Shown piece by piece: positions 58,089-64,000 of a DNA stretch of 64,000 nucleotides. The translations under genes were made by a program, and so were the position numbers. The stretch lies in contig CP136061.1 of the NCBI GenBank assembly GCA_032622095.1, positions 15,128,440 through 15,192,439 on the forward strand, read 5' to 3'. A model generated the notes under the pieces. That model saw only the letters and a list, made by a program, of their open reading frames with translations, did no database searches and was not told the DNA's origin. The DNA is from Siphonodentalium dalli. Taxonomy: Eukaryota > Mollusca > Scaphopoda > Gadilida > Siphonodentaliidae. Positions within the stretch are counted from its first letter, which is position 1; every line of letters starts with the position of its first letter.

Positions 58089-59295
58089 TGTCAACATTTT
58101 CCTTTGGCACGGGCTACAGATCGTACCGTTGGTCTGATCTTTATGAAATTTGTCATGAATGTTAAAATTGACATGTAGATGGGAAACAAGTCATTTTGGG
58201 GTTGTTCAGCCAAAACACATGGCCGCCAGCAGCCAAGTTTGATTTTACTCTTTGTATGACTAAATTCTTTGGCGCGGGTTACAGGTCGTAACTTTGGTCG
58301 GGTCTTCATGAAATTTGTCATGGATGTTAAAAATGACATGTAGATGGGAACGAGTCTTTTGGGTTCATTCGGCCGAAAAACATGACCGCTGACGGCCATT
58401 TTGGATTTCAAAAGTAAATCAATTGGCATGGTCTACAGGTCGTACTGTTTGTCTGATCATCATGACATTTGTCATGGATGTTAATACTGACATTGTAGAT
58501 GGGAATAAGCCATTTTGGGGTCGTTCGGCCAACAAACATCGCCGCCAGCAGCCATATTTGATTTTACTCTTTGCATAACTAAATCCTTTGGCACGGGCTA
58601 CAGGTCGTAGCTTTGTCGGATAATCGTGACATTTGTCATGGATGTTAATAATGACATGTAGATGGGAATGAGTCATTTTGGGATCATTTGGCCAAAAAAC
58701 ATGGCCGCCAGCAGCCATCTTGGAGTTTGCTCTTTGCATGACTAAATCCTTTGGCACAGGCTAGAGGTCCTTACTTTGGTCAGATCATTATGAAATTTGT
58801 CATGAATGTTGACATTGATATGTAGATGGGAACGAGTCATTTTGGGGTTGTTTAACAACAAAAAACATGGCCGCCAGCGGTCATCTTGGATTTCAAAATT
58901 CAATCCATTAGCACGGGCTACAGGTCGTATCTTTTGTCAGATCATTACTAAATTTGTCATGGATGTTAAAATTGACACGAAGATGGGAAAGGAGTAATTT
59001 TGGGGGCATTCGGCCAAAAACATGGCCACCAGCAGCAATCATGGATGTTAACAATTACATGTACATGTAGATGGGAAACGATTCATTTTGAATTCAACCA
59101 TAAAACCCGGCCGCCAGCAGCCATCTTGTATTTTACTCTTTTCACAACTAAATCCTTTGGCATAGGCTACAGGTCGTATCTTTTGTCGGATCATCATAAC
59201 ATTTGTGCAGGATGTTAACAATGACATATAAATAGGAATGAGTCTTTTTTGGGGGTTATTTGGCAAAAAACATGGCTGTCGCGGCCATCTTGGAT
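58089..59295. repeat. ~160-bp satellite, 7-8 copies
   Basis: Units run from GGCACGGGCTACAGGTCGTA through ATGAAATTTGTCATGGATGT, ATGTAGATGGGAA and AACATGGCCGCCAGCAGCCA. Divergence between copies is 10-20%, so older than the short arrays. One unit near 59.03 kb is truncated. Confidence 0.88.
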
Positions 59296-59515
59296 ATTAA
59301 TCTTTGCATAACTAGGCCTTTCAACTTTCCACATTCCTAATAGCTCCATTGACTGTAACACATGAAATTACATGTATTCCCTTTCCAAGTTGAGATACAG
59401 TGTCTTTGACACTTTCATAATTACATTTCAGTCAATTCAGATTTTCAGCTGCATATACATGTAAACCAAATTCATCATTAAAGGAAATTGCAAATTCATC
59501 GTTGATTCTATCATC

Positions 59516-59935
59516 TCAGCATTTCATTAAAGTGAGACTTTATGTTCACACATCTATTCATTCGGGCAACATTTTTCCATTTCTACACTGCTCATTGCAT
59601 TGCTCGTCTTCAATGGGGATACCCTATAATTCTACATGTATATTATTGTTAATTATTAAAGTGACATTTCTCTTCCTCCCGATGGATATTTCATTAAAAT
59701 GACGCTTCATATTCATCACACTTCATTCAATAATTTCCGTTTCTGCGTCGCTTATTGCATTGATTGTCTTTAGCTAAGGTAATCTATGTCCGACTCAAAT
59801 ATTGAAGTGACGCATCATATTCAATAAACTTCATTCAATAATTTCTTTTTCTACATAGTTTACATGTATTGCATTGATTGCCTTCAGCTAAGGTAATCTA
59901 TGGCAGACTCAAATATTAAAGTGCATTCCATTTCC
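59516..59935. repeat. ~115-bp degenerate tandem repeat, 3-4 copies
   Basis: Shared TTCATTCAATAATTTC, TTGCATTGATTG, CTAAGGTAATCTATG and GACTCAAATATTAAAGTG blocks. No coding function. Confidence 0.75.
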
Positions 59936-59994
59936 ATCCATTAATTCTAAGGAAACTTCAGCTGTGGTATATATATATATGTATATATACATAC

Positions 59995-60519
59995 CGGGTA
60001 CTACATGTGCTACACCACTTGGAGAAATGTCTGTGTCATCACACTAAAATACCATGTTAGAACTTTTATTGATATATTCATAATCGCATATAGTCACCAA
60101 TAGCAGGGTTACTACCGTAGTGCCGGTACCTGAAATTGCCTATCTAGTGAACGATTCAAACCCAGCAGGACTGGTTGATTTCGCTGTGGGATGATGGTTC
60201 ACTTCCATCCTCGAGCTAATTTTGTTCGGACGTGCAGGGGTAGATGTGCTTGAGACACCACCACAGTTCAATTAACACCGGTTCTCTGCTATTATTATCT
60301 TATATTGGAACTTCAGTCATATGTTTGGACTTATCATGACCATGATTTTAATGCTATGTTTGAATAGTTCACTAGATGGGCAATGTCAGGTACTACGGTA
60401 GTAACCCGGATATTGGTGACTATATACCATTACGAATATATCAATCTAAGTTCTAACATGGAATTTTAGTGTGATGACACAGACATTTCTCAGAGTGGTG
60501 TAGCACATGTAGTACCCTG
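59995..60519. mobile_element. Foldback element with ~160-bp inverted arms
   Basis: Left arm 59995-60160 (CCGGGTACTACATGTGCTAC... to ...GAACGATTCAAA) is complementary to 60359-60519 with ~90% match; the 198-bp loop is unique. The arms carry ACTACGGTAGTAACCC near their inner part. No protein. 60520-61110 beyond it holds no recognisable gene. Confidence 0.85.
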
Positions 60520-61118
60520 TACGGAACATCCTATAATTATTGTAATATTGAACTTAATGATCAACTTGGTGGTTGCTCCATTACGTGTCACGTACGATCA
60601 TATTATTATTAGGCATATATACAATACAGCAGCTTTAATGTGGTGACTGTGAAAAATATGTATACATGTATAGGTAACGCCTATGTAGTTGATTAGATGT
60701 GATATTATTTGCATGTGCATGGGTATACTTTACACTTGGCGAGAATGGGTGTGCATACATTTTTTTAATCGGACCTTCCAATCTAAAGTTTAATTTCAAA
60801 TATTTAAACACCATACGTCACGTATGATATGTGGTACACGGGTTGAATATACTATTTCCCTTTTAACTAAAGTAAAATAATACCGATTTTTTGGCAATTG
60901 TATACCAAAGTAACATCATTACACTACACACTACTGAATAATGCACGAAATAGCATGCAGAATACTTAGACCACAATAAGTATTGCCAATCTTCCATGAT
61001 TCCGGTACGAATATATCTAAGTACATTTCTAATAATATTTCCTCATGCCTCCAGTGAGTACCAAAAAATACGGACAGAGAAAACACCCTTAGAGGGCGTA
61101 ATAAGCTTTGTAATTTAA

Positions 61119-61508
61119 CCCTTTACCCAACAAAACGGCCAAAACCGCCAAATAAAGCTTCAACAGCCTAAATTATCTTGGGTCTGTCTCAATAAAACCA
61201 TACAAATATGGATATCATTGGAACCGGTTCATTGACCACATTGTGATAGTTACAGTTATGCCCTGTGCCAATGCATTCTCTTATATATGCGAGTCGACCA
61301 TAGGTCGCCTCGCATATATAAGAGAATGCATTGGCCTAAACAAAATCTTTTTTTAACACTTTTTACTATTTTTTCTTACATTCTTTAACAATTTTATAAT
61401 TTTTAATGTGTTAAGCCAATATTTCTCTTATATATGCGAGGCGACCTATAGTCGACTCGCATATATAAGAGAATGCATTGGCACAGGGCCCTTCTGTTGG
61501 GTAAAGGG
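61119..61508. mobile_element. TTAA-type MITE (family A), full length, 390 bp
   Basis: Same orientation and layout as the 14.08-kb copy, with TTAA at 61115-61118 and 61509-61512, matching terminal inverted repeats and the same double hairpin. Small indels distinguish the copies. Confidence 0.88.
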
Positions 61509-61860
61509 TTAATTACGTCACACTATTATAGTCCACTCACAGTGACTTGTCGTTTCGAGAGCAAAAATGATCGAAAACGAAATTTAAAAAGTATTGAAAA
61601 TAAACACTAGTATTAGAGATGTTTTTGTTAAAGTGGCACGCGTTTTTTATTTTATTTATGATCTTTTTAGCTAGTCTGTTTTAAGGACAAGCCATATGGC
61701 CATTTATGTGCAATTTATGAATTTACGCATGAAGGCGTGACATGGAGAAAGGGAGACACGGCACTTTAAGAGTGCGTATATGACTTGGTGTTAATTCGTG
61801 TCTATCTGGCGTTTTGGCTTGAAAGCAGTACATTTTGCATATTTATATAATCTACGGGTT

Positions 61861-63075
61861 CGATAACGTCGATCTATACAGGGGGTGGTATAACGTCGAT
61901 CTATACAGGGGTGGTATAACGTCGATCTATACAGGGGTGGTATAACGTCGATCTATACAGGGGTGGTATAACGTCGATCTATACAGGGGGTGGTATAACG
62001 TCGATCTATACAGGGGTGGTATAACGTCGATCTATACAGGGGTGGTATAACGTCGATCTATACAGGGGGTGGTATAACGTCGATCTATACAGGGGTGGTA
62101 TAACGTCGATCTATACAGGGGGTGGTATAACGTCGATCTATACAGGGGTGGTATAACGTCGATCTATACAGGGGTGGTATAACGTCGATCTATACAGGGG
62201 GTGGTATAACGTCGATCTATACAGGGGTGGTATAACGTCGATCTATACAGGGGTGGTATAACGTCGATCTATACAGGGGGTGGTATAACGTCGATCTATA
62301 CAGGGGTGGTATAACGTCGATCTATACAGGGGTGGTATAACGTCGATCTATACAGGGGTGGTATAACGTCGATCTATACAGGGGTGGTATAACGTCGATC
62401 TATACAGGGGTGGTATAACGTCGATCTATACAGGGGTGGTATAACGTCGATCTATACAGGGGTGGTATAACGTCGATCTATACAGGGGTGGTATAACGTC
62501 GATCTATACAGGGGTGGTATAACGTCGATCTATACAGGGGTGGTATAACGTCGATCTATACAGGGGTGGTATAACGTCGATCTATACAGGGGGTGGTATA
62601 ACGTCGATCTATACAGGGGTGGTATAACGTCGATCTATACAGGGGTGGTATAACGTCGATCTATACAGGGGGTGGTATAACGTCGATCTATACAGGGGTG
62701 GTATAACGTCGATCTATACAGGGGTGGTATAACGTCGATCTATACAGGGGTGGTATAACGTCGATCTATACAGGGGGTGGTATAACGTCGATCTATACAG
62801 GGGTGGTATAACGTCGATCTATACAGGGGGTGGTATAACGTCGATCTATACAGGGGTGGTATAACGTCGATCTATACAGGGGTGGTATAACGTCGATCTA
62901 TACAGGGGGTGGTATAACGTCGATCTATACAGGGGTGGTATAACGTCGATCTATACAGGGGTGGTATAACGTCGATCTATACAGGGGTGGTATAACGTCG
63001 ATCTATACAGGGGGTGGTATAACGTCGATCTATACAGGGGGTAGTATAACGTCGATCTATACAGGGGTGGTATAA
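61861..63075. repeat. 26/27-bp minisatellite, ~46 copies
   Basis: GGTATAACGTCGATCTATAC + AGGGGT with an extra G in about a quarter of units. Extremely uniform apart from that G-run length change, implying recent growth. Confidence 0.97.
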
Positions 63076-63467
63076 ATTACACGCGAAAACACTTTCCCGC
63101 TACTGATTCAGCTTCTGTCAAAATGTCGCACTTCTAACTCAATCATGTGGCTATTTTGCTGATCATAATGAGTTTGATTTTCTTGTTTATCTACGAACTC
63201 AAATAGCGAAATGCATCCTTTTGATGTCGAAATTCTTGCATGTAAGACAAATTAGACAAAATTCTTTACATTGTGTAATTACTGGCGGCCTATTATATGT
63301 CAGCTGGGGATCATAGATTGTCAAGATCTGTATTTCTGTCTCTCTTCCGGCATTAGTTACAATGTATACATAGCAGTGGAATTTAAAGAAATAAGTTTTG
63401 CCTGTCTTGAAAAAAAAACAAAAGATCTAATTAAGACCGTTTGACTGTAAGATGACGATAACATTCT

Positions 63468-63688
63468 TAAATAACTTATCAATGTTGAATAATATAAATA
63501 ACTTATCAATGTTGAATAATATAAATAACTTATCAATTTTGAATAATATAAATAACTTATCAATGTTGAATAATATAAATAACTTATCAATGTTGAATAA
63601 TATAAATAACTTATCAATGTTGAATAATATAAATAACTTATCAATGTTTAATAATATAAATAACTTATCAATGTTTAATAATATAAAA
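63468..63688. repeat. 27-bp AT-rich minisatellite, ~8 copies
   Basis: AATAACTTATCAATGTTGAA + TAATATA. The period is a multiple of three, so NNLSMLNNI repeats appear on the plus strand and YYSTLISYL on the minus strand; these are artefacts. A 21-bp duplication CGAAATGCTATCGTTAATTA follows at 63740-63780. Confidence 0.93.
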
Positions 63689-63908
63689 TGTTATTTTTGT
63701 GGAAAATCGTGTATAAAATGTCGTATCAGCGTTCCCCACGAAATGCTATCGTTAATTATGAAATGCTATCGTTAATTCTGAAATGTCGAATGTCCTATTT
63801 TCTAATTCGTTTCTAGATAATTTTGATTGGATTATTTTGAAGAGGCACGGAGTTTCCTGCTTAACAAAATCCTGATAGATCATATACAACTCGTCTCCAG
63901 TTTATAGC

Positions 63909-64000
63909 AGAATTTACAAAACAAGATCAGTAAATTGGGTCTGGACCGAGCCTTTGTATAGGTCGAGACCTAATTTACTGGACGAGTTTTGTAAATTCCG
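63909..64000. mobile_element. ~92-bp foldback element (may continue past the window)
   Basis: GAATTTACAAAACAAGATCA+GTAAATTGGGTC pairs with GACCTAATTTACTGGACGAG+TTTTGTAAATTC around a short loop CTGGACCGAGCC. One arm is identical to 4160-4190. Confidence 0.65.

Noticed and set aside
58091-59266. Several ~110-codon minus-strand frames (SKMAAGGHVF-type)
   Set aside because: Periodic frames of the ~160-bp satellite, without start or domain evidence.
1-63075. CRISPR-like arrays
   Set aside because: The short repeats are contiguous tandem units without unique spacers, in an animal genome.
63357-63775. Asn/Leu- or Tyr/Ser-rich repeat proteins
   Set aside because: Created by a 27-bp AT-rich array in frame on both strands.

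Overview
This is an AT-rich animal (metazoan) genomic window. DSL-EGF membrane proteins are known only from animals. The mix of a DIRS-type retroelement, a Helitron-like end, TTAA-type MITEs and kilobase-scale minisatellites suits a marine invertebrate, perhaps a mollusc or other lophotrochozoan, but the sequence alone does not fix the species. No bacterial-style operon, rRNA gene, tRNA gene or CRISPR array is visible.

The window is dominated by one gene on the minus strand, about 49.86 kb down to 13.26 kb. I assembled it from nine exons, each bounded by AG/GT splice sites. All eight junction phases agree (2,1,1,1,1,2,0,2), and the joined length is 2442 bp (813 codons plus stop). The predicted product is a type I membrane protein: leader and short N-terminal region, a divergent DSL (Delta/Serrate/LAG-2) cysteine module, ten EGF repeats, an alpha/beta juxtamembrane segment that may be SEA-like, one transmembrane helix with an RRR stop-transfer, and a cytoplasmic tail of about 150 residues with a cysteine cluster. 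This is the architecture of a Notch ligand. The DSL exon and the EGF exons are recognised by motif. The juxtamembrane exons rest mainly on splice sites and phase closure. The first exon is the least certain.

The most unusual feature is how tandem repeats relate to this gene. A 7-kb array of about 108 copies of a 65-bp unit (39.8-46.86 kb) grows directly out of the 3' end of the DSL exon. Every unit carries the exon end plus its 5' splice site. A second array (34.69-35.35 kb, ten copies of 67 bp) does the same at the end of the EGF3 exon. A 52-bp duplication at 31.7 kb copies the 3' splice site and start of exon 6. Thus three exon edges of one gene have been duplicated into adjacent introns, two of them amplified. 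Reading through or misusing any of them gives a stop before the transmembrane exon.

Layout: 0-13 kb, 3' flank with minisatellites (32, 19, 33 and 66 bp), LINE remnants and small hairpin elements. 13.26-49.86 kb, the gene, whose introns hold a TTAA MITE, a 30-bp array abutting the TM exon, a decayed DIRS-like retrotransposon in antisense (19.2-22.5 kb), 16-bp arrays inside a 2.57-kb tandem duplication (23.9-30.0 kb), a 1.8-kb element with 451-bp terminal direct repeats nested in another MITE (35.8-37.8 kb), the 65-bp array and a 30-bp array (47.1-47.6 kb). 50-64 kb, 5' flank with an unidentified 217-244 aa ORF, a second 1.8-kb direct-repeat element, a LINE 3' fragment, a Helitron-like end, a Harbinger-like element, a ~160-bp satellite, a large foldback element, another full-length TTAA MITE and a 26-bp array.
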